DNA of 64,000 bases, taken from the NCBI GenBank assembly GCA_002170485.2, contig NHDZ02000131.1:1-64000 (forward strand), given 5' to 3'. The stretch is from MED660 sp002691025 (GTDB lineage Bacteria; Myxococcota_A; UBA9160; UBA4427). Position 1 is the stretch's first letter. Each line of letters begins with the position of its first letter. Below are positions 56,937 to 64,000 of this stretch, one piece after another. The translations under genes were made by a program, and so were the position numbers. The notes beneath the pieces are model-generated. The model had not been told where the DNA came from. It was given only the letters and a program-made list of their open reading frames with translations, and ran no database searches.

Positions 56937-57604
56937 GTTCGATCCCCCCGACGAAGCCAGCCTTCCGCCACCAGCATGCTGACCAGAGCCAGAACGAACG
57001 AAACAGCCCCCAACATCAAGGCCCCTGAATCGTCCCCAAGCTGCACGCGAGACCAGAGACCCAGCGACAGCGTTTCGGTGCGCCCGGGGATGATGCCCGC
57101 CACCAGGGCTGTCGCACCGAACTCTCCGAGTCCCCGCGTAAAACACAAGAGCGAACCGTAGATGACGCCGCGTCTCGCAAGCGGCAGCGTCACTCGCCAG
57201 AACACCTGGACGCGCGTCAAGCCCAACGTACTGGCCAGTCGCTCATGCCCCTGATCCACTTCAGCAAAGCTCTGCTCGCAGCTTCTCACCAGGAGCGGAA
57301 AGCCCACCGTCGCCGCCGCGATGGCGGCCGCCCACCAGGTAAAGACCAGGCGAATTCCCAGCATTTCCAGAATCGATCCCAAGGGTCCTTGAGGGGCCAG
57401 GAGAACCAGCAAGAAGAGACCGACGGCCACAGGCGGAAGCACCATGGGCAGAGCGATTACGGCCTGCACAAGACTCCTTCCACGAAAGCGGAAACGAGCC
57501 AGTCCGTACCCCACCAGGATGGCCGGTGGGAGCGCGAGAAGAGTGGCCGTGAGCGCCACACGAAGCGTGAGCGCAACGAGTTCAAGAAGGTCGGGGGTCG
57601 CCAT
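56933..57604 (-). CDS. modB: Molybdate-type ABC transporter permease
   Basis: The 223-aa permease has five or six membrane helices and the ModB coupling loop (ERLASTLGLTRVQVFWRVTLP). It forms the membrane channel with ModC. The binding protein ModA is absent from both sides; the gene upstream is an SDR, 52 bases away. MoaB and MoaD-MoaE genes elsewhere in this window show that the cell makes the molybdenum cofactor. Confidence 0.9.
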   Translation of the reverse strand: MATPDLLELVALTLRVALTATLLALPPAILVGYGLARFRFRGRSLVQAVIALPMVLPPVAVGLFLLVLLAPQGPLGSILEMLGIRLVFTWWAAAIAAATVGFPLLVRSCEQSFAEVDQGHERLASTLGLTRVQVFWRVTLPLARRGVIYGSLLCFTRGLGEFGATALVAGIIPGRTETLSLGLWSRVQLGDDSGALMLGAVSFVLALVSMLVAEGWLRRGDRT

Positions 57605-57656
57605 GCTGGAAAAACTCTACCGCGCACGGGCTCGTCCGCACGTTCGGCCCGATCAC

Positions 57657-58571
57657 TCAATCCACGCCGCGCCCGGGATCGGGGCCAAAGCGATCTCGCC
57701 ATGCGGCCCAGAACGTCTCGTCCGACTCGATTCGATGCAGATCCACCCAGTCCTGATCCGAGAGTCGGCTCCGACGGGCCAGATTCCTTTCGGCGTCCCG
57801 GCCCACGACCCGGCGCAGGGGCCCCTCCTCCGACTCCAGCGCCGCCACAACCTCATCGGCCACGAGTCCGGCTTCCGAGCCCTCGGTCGCTTCGTTTGCA
57901 AAGATCCCACCGGTTCGGCGATAGGTGGATTCATAGGGCGTGTTCTCAGGCCAGGGCACGTTCTTCTCCATAGCGGCCGTAAAGGTCAAGCCCGGCTCGA
58001 CGATGACCACGCGAATTCCGAAGCGCACCACCTCCAAGGAAAGAGTCTCCAGTGCGGCTTCCATCGCATACTTGGTGGCACAATAGGCGGCGTTGGCCGG
58101 CATGACGAAGCGACCTGACTGAGAAGAGATCCCGACAATCGAACCCGAAGCCTGCTCTCGCATCGAGGGAAGAACCGCCTTTACGCACCGGATCACGCCC
58201 AGGTAGTTGGTCTCCATCAGGCTCTGGAATTCCAAAAGAGAAGTATCCTCGATGCTGGATCCCGCATGGAAGCCCGCATTCGCCACGAGGTGATCGAGGC
58301 GACCTGATTCAGAGAGAACAGACGCCACGGCCTGGTCGACCGACGCGTCGTCAGTGACATCGAGGATGATCGGCGTGATGGAGAGTTCTTCCGAGGTCGC
58401 CGTTTCCAGAAGCGCGTCGCCTCGGGAAGGATCGCGCATGCTGGCCCAGACCCGATGACCGCGACGAGCCAATGCCAGGGCGGACGCCGCACCAATGCCC
58501 GTGCTGGCCCCGGTGATCAGCGTGACCGGCCGATCCCTTTCAGGCCTGGAGTCGGAAGGGATGCGACTCAT
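57657..58571 (-). CDS. Short-chain dehydrogenase/reductase (SDR)
   Basis: The 304-aa classical SDR has TGASTGIG at about 20-27, NAGF at about 99-102, and YCATK at about 147-151 with the catalytic Tyr and Lys. It is longer than the usual 250 because of a C-terminal part (about 245-304) of unknown role. Substrate is unknown. Its first 32 bases overlap the end of the VOC-protein gene, so the two are co-translated. Confidence 0.87.
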   Translation of the reverse strand: MSRIPSDSRPERDRPVTLITGASTGIGAASALALARRGHRVWASMRDPSRGDALLETATSEELSITPIILDVTDDASVDQAVASVLSESGRLDHLVANAGFHAGSSIEDTSLLEFQSLMETNYLGVIRCVKAVLPSMREQASGSIVGISSQSGRFVMPANAAYCATKYAMEAALETLSLEVVRFGIRVVIVEPGLTFTAAMEKNVPWPENTPYESTYRRTGGIFANEATEGSEAGLVADEVVAALESEEGPLRRVVGRDAERNLARRSRLSDQDWVDLHRIESDETFWAAWRDRFGPDPGRGVD

Positions 58572-59004
58572 CCAGCACCTCCAGCAATTCGATCACATTC
58601 CCATCAGGATCACGACCGTATGTGGCCACAATGCCGGTCCCGCTGTCCTGGGGAGGGCAATGGAACTCCATTCCCGCTTCGCAAAGCCGCTCGTATTCTG
58701 CCTGGATCCCCTCCACCAGGAAACAGAGATGGGTAATCCCGTGATCGCAAACCGGTCGATCGAGCGCCTGCGACCTGGCGTCAGGCGCGGAAAACTCGAA
58801 GACCTCGATCATGGAGTCCTCTCGACGAAGCATGACCGCCTGGGCGGCCGTCCCCTCGATACCCATGATTGAATCGACGCCCGCGTAGCCTTGGGGCCAG
58901 TCCATCTCCATGACCACCTCGAACCCGAAGAGATCCCGATAGAAAGTCACCGCCCGCTCGAGGTCGGGCGTTGAAATCGCCGTGTGATGAAGGCTCCGAA
59001 TCAT
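58540..59004 (-). CDS. VOC/glyoxalase-superfamily protein
   Basis: The 154-aa protein shows two vicinal-oxygen-chelate halves: HHTAISTPDLERAVTFYRD at the N-terminus and HGITHLCFLVEGI then DPDGNVIELLE in the second. His7, a His in THLCF and the Glu of IELLE are likely metal ligands. Members include glyoxalase, epimerases and ring-cleaving dioxygenases; the reaction cannot be told here. It lies between two SDR genes on the same strand. Confidence 0.85.
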   Translation of the reverse strand: MIRSLHHTAISTPDLERAVTFYRDLFGFEVVMEMDWPQGYAGVDSIMGIEGTAAQAVMLRREDSMIEVFEFSAPDARSQALDRPVCDHGITHLCFLVEGIQAEYERLCEAGMEFHCPPQDSGTGIVATYGRDPDGNVIELLEVLDESHPFRLQA

Positions 59005-59042
59005 TTTTCAATCTCCTCTCTGAGTGCTCGCTCGGCTCAACG

Positions 59043-59792
59043 TCAGGCCGAAAGGCCGCCATCCACCGGAAGGACGGTCCCCGTGATATGAGCCGCCTCA
59101 TCGGAAAGAAGAAAGGAAATCACATTCGCAATCGTCTCCGGCTCACACAGGCCATTCACGGCACTGGGAATGGTCTTCAAGACACCCGGATCCCCATCTT
59201 CGGGAAAGGGAATGTCCAGCATCGCCGTGTTGACACCCCCGGGCGCCACGGCATTGACTCTCACCTTTCGATCACTGAACTCCTTGGCCAGCGAACGTGT
59301 CAACTGGATGAGGCCACCCTTGGAAGCGCAGTACGCAGCATCGTACGGAAGCCCCACCAGGCCGGCGAGAGAGGCCACGTTGACCACCGCCCCACCCTCT
59401 TTGGCCAGGTGCGGAAGCAGGGACCGACAAACCAGGAAAGCGCCCGTCAGGTTGACGCCGATGATCTTGAGCCAGGTTTCCACTGGAAAATCTTCGGTCC
59501 GGCCATAGACCTGCATGCCCGCGGCATTGCACAAAAGGTGCGGAGAGCCCCACTCCCCCACGATGGCCTCGGTGGTCTCCGCCACCGACTCCGGATCGGA
59601 CACATCGCAGGCCAGAGCCAGAGCCCGGCCCCCCGCCGCGCTCACCGCGGCCGCCGTGCTTTGAGCGGCCTCCGCCGAAAGGTCAAGAACGGCGACTTGA
59701 GCTCCTGCACTGGCCAACTTGAGTGCCAGGGCCTGCCCGACTCCGCCCCCGCCTCCGGTAATGACGGCCGAACGTCCCACGAATGCCTGCAT
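59043..59792 (-). CDS. Short-chain dehydrogenase/reductase (SDR)
   Basis: The 249-aa classical SDR has TGGGGGVG, NAAG, and YCASK with the catalytic Tyr and Lys, and the usual LPVDGGLSA end. ATG at 59792 is chosen because a run of G lies about 7 bases upstream and homology starts there. It is 38 bases before the VOC-protein gene and 75 bases after the DegT-like gene, within a same-strand run. Confidence 0.9.
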   Translation of the reverse strand: MQAFVGRSAVITGGGGGVGQALALKLASAGAQVAVLDLSAEAAQSTAAAVSAAGGRALALACDVSDPESVAETTEAIVGEWGSPHLLCNAAGMQVYGRTEDFPVETWLKIIGVNLTGAFLVCRSLLPHLAKEGGAVVNVASLAGLVGLPYDAAYCASKGGLIQLTRSLAKEFSDRKVRVNAVAPGGVNTAMLDIPFPEDGDPGVLKTIPSAVNGLCEPETIANVISFLLSDEAAHITGTVLPVDGGLSA

Positions 59793-59867
59793 CTCGTTCC
59801 CCCCATTCCGAGCCGTGCTCACCGAGGTCTCGTCACCCGACGGTCCAGGTCCAGGCAGGCTTTCGCA

Positions 59868-61106
59868 TCACGAATCGCTCGTGACCTCTCCGTCTGCCTC
59901 AACGAATTCATCCAGCACCTGATACAGGTACTCACAGTCCTCGCGCGTCATGGTCGGATGGCAGGGAAGCATGATGCCGTGCTCCATGATCTGGTCGCAA
60001 TTCCCCAGCCCGTCCGGATGCAATCGGTACTCGTACCCCTGCATCATCGGGTGTCGTGTGATGTTGCCCGAGAAGATCACCCGACACATGATCCCCGCAT
60101 CTTCCAGATGGATCTGGAGTTTCCTCCGGCTCCACCCCGTCTCGGGACGAACCTGTGTGGGGTAGCAGAGCCACGTGGTTTCGGTCTCGGGAATGATGGT
60201 CGGAAGAATGAAGCGGTCACCGTATTTCTGGAGATGCTCGGTGTGCCAGTTGAACCGTTCTTCTCGCAGATTCCACAAGGTCTCGATCTTGTTCATCTGC
60301 TCGATCCCGAAGGCCGCCCCACACTCGCTGGGAATGAACCCGTACGCATTCTCTTCAAAGATGAAGAGCCCGTCGTACTCCAGACCGTCGAGATCCTCCA
60401 GGAAACGCCCGTCACTATCCTTGGCTCGCGTACCGGAAATCCATTTCTCCGAAGATCGACCCCATGCCCGCAGCGACAGGGCCCGATCCAGGAATTCGAT
60501 GTCGTCGAAGAAGACCATCCCCCCGGTCCCCAACGCCGTGATGATATGGTGCGGAGAAAAACTGGTAATCGAGATATCCGCACGAGAAGCCGTGGGTCGA
60601 CCTCGCAATTTCCCACCCAGGGTATCGGCACTGTCGTGGATCACGAAGAGATCATGTCGATCCGCGATCTTCCTGACCTCATCCCAATCACAGATGCCGC
60701 CCACCAGATCAGGGATCAGGATGGCGCGGGTCTTGTCGCTCACCACCGCTTCGATCTGATCGATACGAGCCTGATAGTCATCCAGCCCCACGTCCAGGAA
60801 GACCGGCGTACAGCCAACATGGTAGATGGCCGCCACATCCGAGGAAAAAGTCAGCGCGGGCGTAATGACCTCGGAGCCACGAGGAAGATTCGCCAGCCGA
60901 AGGGCCACCATCAAGGCCGACGAACCGGAGTTGACCATTACGCCATGGGCTTTGCCCATATACTCCGCCACTCGACTCTCGAACTCGGCCACCTTCTTTC
61001 CCGGAAGCAGTCCCAGAGGATCGTGCAATTGTGCCATCACGGCGTCGATCTCGTTCTGGTCGTACATCGCACCGGAATAACGCACGATACGGGGCTCAAT
61101 CGGCAT
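59868..61106 (-). CDS. DegT/DnrJ-fold PLP enzyme with Lys-to-His change (3-dehydratase-like)
   Basis: The 412-aa protein has the fold of sugar aminotransferases: NSGSSALMVALRLA (phosphate-binding, 59-72), IPDLVGG and VIHDSADTLGG with Asp158 for the cofactor nitrogen. Where aminotransferases have the Schiff-base Lys in SFxxxKxxT, this protein has SFSPHHIIT at 182-190, placing His187 at that site. The same replacement is known in 3-dehydratases such as ColD and E1/RfbH, which remove the C3 hydroxyl of NDP-sugars. The ATG at 61106 has GGAG 6 bases upstream; a TTG four codons earlier is less likely. Confidence 0.85.
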   Translation of the reverse strand: MPIEPRIVRYSGAMYDQNEIDAVMAQLHDPLGLLPGKKVAEFESRVAEYMGKAHGVMVNSGSSALMVALRLANLPRGSEVITPALTFSSDVAAIYHVGCTPVFLDVGLDDYQARIDQIEAVVSDKTRAILIPDLVGGICDWDEVRKIADRHDLFVIHDSADTLGGKLRGRPTASRADISITSFSPHHIITALGTGGMVFFDDIEFLDRALSLRAWGRSSEKWISGTRAKDSDGRFLEDLDGLEYDGLFIFEENAYGFIPSECGAAFGIEQMNKIETLWNLREERFNWHTEHLQKYGDRFILPTIIPETETTWLCYPTQVRPETGWSRRKLQIHLEDAGIMCRVIFSGNITRHPMMQGYEYRLHPDGLGNCDQIMEHGIMLPCHPTMTREDCEYLYQVLDEFVEADGEVTSDS

Positions 61107-61192
61107 CTTCTTCTCCAAACGATCTTCGGGTTCCAGTTCTTTGGCCTGGCCCTCTACGCTAGCACCTTGAGCCTCACCTCCGTCAAGCCGCT

Positions 61193-62527
61193 TCAGGCAT
61201 CGGGCGCCCAGTTGCCGTGGAAACCGAAAGGAACCCTTTCAGGTAGCTCGATGACGGCCACGGGTTCGCCCTGGAAGTCCTGCGCATCCAGGATCACTAC
61301 ATCTGCTCCATTCCGCCTCTTGTCGTGCACGTAGGCGAGAAGCCAACCTTCGTCTTCCCCCGCTTCGTCGTGACGAGGCACGAAAACGGGCTCCTGGAAC
61401 TGCCGATGCTCGCCTTCATTGCGCTCGAGGGTCTCTCCAGTCTGCAGGTCATGCTTGAGAAGCCCCCCGTAGAGAAGCCCCTCGCCCACATGACCGCAAT
61501 AGCCATACCGATAGGGCTTTCCGATCAACCGCTCGTCCATCCGCGGAAACTCCTGGCCCCGTTCATCCAGGCGGCTTTCCTTGACGGCTCCACTCCTCGG
61601 ATCGATCACCCACCGATCCAGCGTGGGTGTGCCCTCATTCGGGCCCGTCATATCCGTCGCAAACATCTTGGGGTGACGCACGACATCGAGAACCACACGA
61701 CCACTTGAATCCTCATAGGAGTTCAACGGATGGAAGAGGAAGCAGGGGTCCACCTCGTGCCAGGTGACATCATCCGCCTCTCCGTCACGGGGGAGAAGAC
61801 CCACCCGGGTGCCGTAATCATCGAACCATCGATAGGGAAGCGGGTATCCCTTCATCAGGAGTTCAGGATCGAACAACACGGGCATATCGAAAACAATGAA
61901 ATAATTCTCCGTGATCGAACAATCGTGGACCATGGTCTTGCCTGGAACCGGAATGGAAACCGTCTTGCGTACCTTTCCATCCGTCCCCACTACGTTGTAG
62001 TGGAGTTCATCGAGCCCTACGAAGTAGCCCACCACATGAAGCTCTCCCGTATCGGGATCCCTCTTCGGATGAGCCGAGAAAGGACCCGGAAGGGTTCCCT
62101 CGAAATCAGATCGAGCCACGGTCTCGAGTTCATCCGTCAACTCAACCGGATTCCCACCGGCTTCGACGATCGCGAAAGTCTTCCCAGCGTGGGAGATGAT
62201 ATTGGTATTCGCCCCTCCCGAACCGATTTCCGAGAAGCGGGGCCCCGGCGTTTTCGGCCCCCCCTTGACTTCACAGACTTCATCGTCGCGCACGAAGCGG
62301 CTGCGATACTGCACGGCTTTGCCGTCCCGCAGCCAGAGCCCATGGGCCAGCCCATTGCCAACAAACCAATGGTAGTTCGGGCCGGGTTCGGAGACCGGGT
62401 TGGGCCCGATGCGCATCAGACGACCGTTCAACTCGGGCGGGATCTGGCCTTTCACGGGCAGGTCGTGGGCTGTCGTCTCCTCGAGTACCGGTGCGTAGTT
62501 GTCTTTCAAATAGGCGCTTTCGCTCAT
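61193..62527 (-). CDS. Carotenoid cleavage oxygenase family protein
   Basis: The 444-aa protein is a seven-bladed-propeller dioxygenase of the retinal-pigment RPE65/CCO type. All four iron-binding histidines are visible: His153 (SAHPKRD), His201 (VHDCSIT), His266 (FHPLNSY) and His437 (FGFHGNW). It begins NGRLMRIGPNP within the first 45 residues, as in the family. Substrates may be carotenoids, apocarotenoids or stilbenes. ATG at 62527 is preferred because GAGGAG is 6 bases upstream. It heads the seven-gene same-strand run ending with modC. Confidence 0.9.
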   Translation of the reverse strand: MSESAYLKDNYAPVLEETTAHDLPVKGQIPPELNGRLMRIGPNPVSEPGPNYHWFVGNGLAHGLWLRDGKAVQYRSRFVRDDEVCEVKGGPKTPGPRFSEIGSGGANTNIISHAGKTFAIVEAGGNPVELTDELETVARSDFEGTLPGPFSAHPKRDPDTGELHVVGYFVGLDELHYNVVGTDGKVRKTVSIPVPGKTMVHDCSITENYFIVFDMPVLFDPELLMKGYPLPYRWFDDYGTRVGLLPRDGEADDVTWHEVDPCFLFHPLNSYEDSSGRVVLDVVRHPKMFATDMTGPNEGTPTLDRWVIDPRSGAVKESRLDERGQEFPRMDERLIGKPYRYGYCGHVGEGLLYGGLLKHDLQTGETLERNEGEHRQFQEPVFVPRHDEAGEDEGWLLAYVHDKRRNGADVVILDAQDFQGEPVAVIELPERVPFGFHGNWAPDA

Positions 62528-62817
62528 CATGCTCTCCTCTGGATCCGGGATGGGAGAGTCCCTGAACCTTGAAGGCAGACCAGGAAGCCTCTTCACGAAG
62601 CCACTCTCCCGAACTCTCACGAGGCCAACTCCCATCGGCCCTTCTGTAACTACTTGTTTCTGCTCGACTTTAACTCAAACCCGTCCATCATGGACCCCAA
62701 TCAGGAAAAATGATCCGATTCGGATTCCACTGACGACTGTTCTCTCATACGGGAAAAAAGAGAGACCTGAAATGACTCAGCCGCCTCTTTCCTCCCACTG
62801 CCAAGAGGAACAGAACC

Positions 62818-64000
62818 ATGACATTCGAAATCATCCGCAAATTCTCCTTCACCGCTTGCCTCCTGGCACTCGTCTCTCTTCTGAGCGTGGCCTGTGACTG
62901 GAATCAGTTCGGGAACGGTCCAACCAACCCCCATAACAGCACCTTCGCCGGCCCGGTTCGGGGCATCACCTTCCAAAGGGACCTGATGCACCCAATGGGT
63001 AGCGTCAATCACCAATTCGAGGCCGGTGTCACTGCAGACAAGCACGGCGCCCTCTACGTGAGTTCCTACGATCGGTATATCAGCGCCTACTCGCCGGTCG
63101 GCACCCTGGCCGGTCAATACGACCTCGGACTTCCGGGTCCGCGGGCCGTTCCCTTCATCGCATCCAAGCAATCGGACCCCAAGCTCTCCATGATCTTCAC
63201 CGGAGCCGAGGGAGGTGGCTTTCACGCCATCGAAGTCGCCAAGACCACGATTCTGTCATTCGCATTGACACTGGCCGATGTCGATATGACGTTCGGCCCC
63301 AGCGAAAGCTCACCCAAGCAAGCGCAAGACAAGACCCTCTACATCGTGGACAAGCTGGGCGAAGTCCGGCGCTATCAGTTCTCAGGCGGAATCCTCACCC
63401 TGCTGGGCACCTACCATCTGTCTGAAGCCGTGACCGGTGGGATTGCACTCTACGATTTCGATCCCCAGTGGGCGGGTGAGGAAGTCCTGGTGGCCACGAC
63501 AGCTGGCAACCTGCACGTTCTCGACAGCACACTGTCCTACGTTCTCTGGACGAATGCCGATGGTGCTCCCACCGTGGACCAATACTATGCCGGAGTCACC
63601 GTCGCTGAGCGCGGGAACCTGCCGCCGATCGCCGTGCTCCCCATCGCAAACCATGGGACAAGCACAGGCTCACCCAATTCGGGACTCGTGCGAGCCATCA
63701 ATCTGCAGACCCGGTTGACCGAGTGGGAGATCATTCCGTCTCAGTCGACCCTGGGTTCTCACGCCATCGAAGGCAGCATCGCCCTCCTCTTCGAACAACA
63801 CGTGCCCACAGGAAACCCCACCACCACACCCGGTGGAGGAACGGTCACCGTGGACAACCCCAACGGCGGAGTCATCACCGGGGGTGGGCTTTCCACCGTA
63901 AGCGGAGACATCTCCATCAACCTCAATGGAGGCGGAGTCGTCGGGAACCCCAACGACGACATCACCACCACGGGAGACGACGATACGACTACGAACGTCA
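62818..64000 (+). CDS. Lipoprotein with beta-propeller-like domain (3' end missing)
   Basis: The 394 codons seen begin with a lipoprotein signal ending at Cys26 (LLSVACDW), followed by a WNQFGNGPTN segment like the start of PQQ-type propellers such as BamB. Repeats of the kind GALYVSSYDRYISAYSPVG and NLHVLDSTLSYVLWTN fit propeller blades. From about residue 335 the sequence becomes rich in Gly, Thr, Asn and Asp. No stop appears before the window ends. GAGGA sits 8 bases before the ATG. The 290-base gap to the divergent oxygenase gene contains no recognised gene. Confidence 0.72.
   Translation, partial: MTFEIIRKFSFTACLLALVSLLSVACDWNQFGNGPTNPHNSTFAGPVRGITFQRDLMHPMGSVNHQFEAGVTADKHGALYVSSYDRYISAYSPVGTLAGQYDLGLPGPRAVPFIASKQSDPKLSMIFTGAEGGGFHAIEVAKTTILSFALTLADVDMTFGPSESSPKQAQDKTLYIVDKLGEVRRYQFSGGILTLLGTYHLSEAVTGGIALYDFDPQWAGEEVLVATTAGNLHVLDSTLSYVLWTNADGAPTVDQYYAGVTVAERGNLPPIAVLPIANHGTSTGSPNSGLVRAINLQTRLTEWEIIPSQSTLGSHAIEGSIALLFEQHVPTGNPTTTPGGGTVTVDNPNGGVITGGGLSTVSGDISINLNGGGVVGNPNDDITTTGDDDTTTNV

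Noticed and set aside
58971..61334. A 787-codon open frame on the plus strand
   Set aside because: It is antisense to an SDR and the DegT-like gene, both with clear catalytic motifs. Long antisense frames are common at this GC content.

Overview
The window looks like one stretch of a GC-rich chromosome from a Gram-negative bacterium. Evidence for an outer membrane includes tolQ-tolR-tolA, two predicted outer-membrane barrels, several lipoproteins, a WaaP/Kdo-kinase-like protein and ftsE-ftsX with an EnvC-like activator. A bactofilin, an RpoH-like sigma factor, an ankyrin lipoprotein and a small protein of a type I associate with delta-proteobacterial genomes suggest a myxobacterial or other delta-proteobacterial relative; this is inference, because there is no rRNA gene. 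I see no tRNA, rRNA, CRISPR array, insertion sequence, integrase or phage gene. About thirty isolated N bases lie only between 18.08 and 26.87 kb, so residues there are unreliable and the sequence is probably a draft or metagenome assembly.

Layout. 0-1.7 kb: tolA (cut off), tolR, tolQ on the minus strand. 1.8-5.8 kb plus: pepA, a cytochrome c, an RpoH-like sigma factor and a DUF192 protein. 5.8-9.1 kb minus: a peptidase-MA protein, moaB, a moaD-moaE fusion and a bactofilin. 9.3-14.0 kb plus: holB, tatD, an inositol-monophosphatase-like gene and a 20-repeat ankyrin lipoprotein. 14.0-16.9 kb: a dienoyl-CoA isomerase-like crotonase (minus), a small membrane protein overlapping a WaaP-like kinase (plus), and a small unknown (minus). 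17.0-26.3 kb minus: cysC, a TPR lipoprotein, a LolB-like lipoprotein and oppABCDF, most of them overlapping by 1-4 bases. 26.7-28.6 kb plus: a choline/ecdysteroid-kinase-like protein and a beta-barrel. 28.6-38.5 kb minus: a housekeeping run of a 92-aa conserved protein, ftsE, ftsX, an envC-like gene, ctpA, xseA, xseB, ispA, dxs and tlyA.

38.8-43.4 kb plus: acetate kinase, acyl-CoA synthetase, enoyl-CoA hydratase-like protein and an epimerase. 43.4-47.4 kb minus: an 891-aa adenylation-carrier-thioesterase protein and pncB. 47.6-50.7 kb plus: a TMTC-like membrane glycosyltransferase with TPRs and a small-molecule methyltransferase. 50.7-52.7 kb minus: an EthD-domain protein coupled to a TTC38-like protein. 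52.9-55.8 kb plus: a secreted unknown, a second GT-C-like membrane protein and a beta-barrel. 55.8-62.5 kb minus: a seven-gene run of carotenoid oxygenase, a DegT-fold enzyme with Lys replaced by His, SDR, VOC protein, SDR, modB and modC. The window ends inside a beta-propeller-like lipoprotein gene on the plus strand.

The most promising leads for undescribed biology are: the carotenoid-oxygenase / PLP-dehydratase-like / SDR / VOC / SDR / ModBC run; the free-standing A-T-TE protein; the two lipoprotein genes fused by overlap to an oligopeptide ABC operon whose binding protein has a C-terminal membrane helix; and the MoaD-MoaE fusion that keeps the MoaD Gly-Gly inside the chain.
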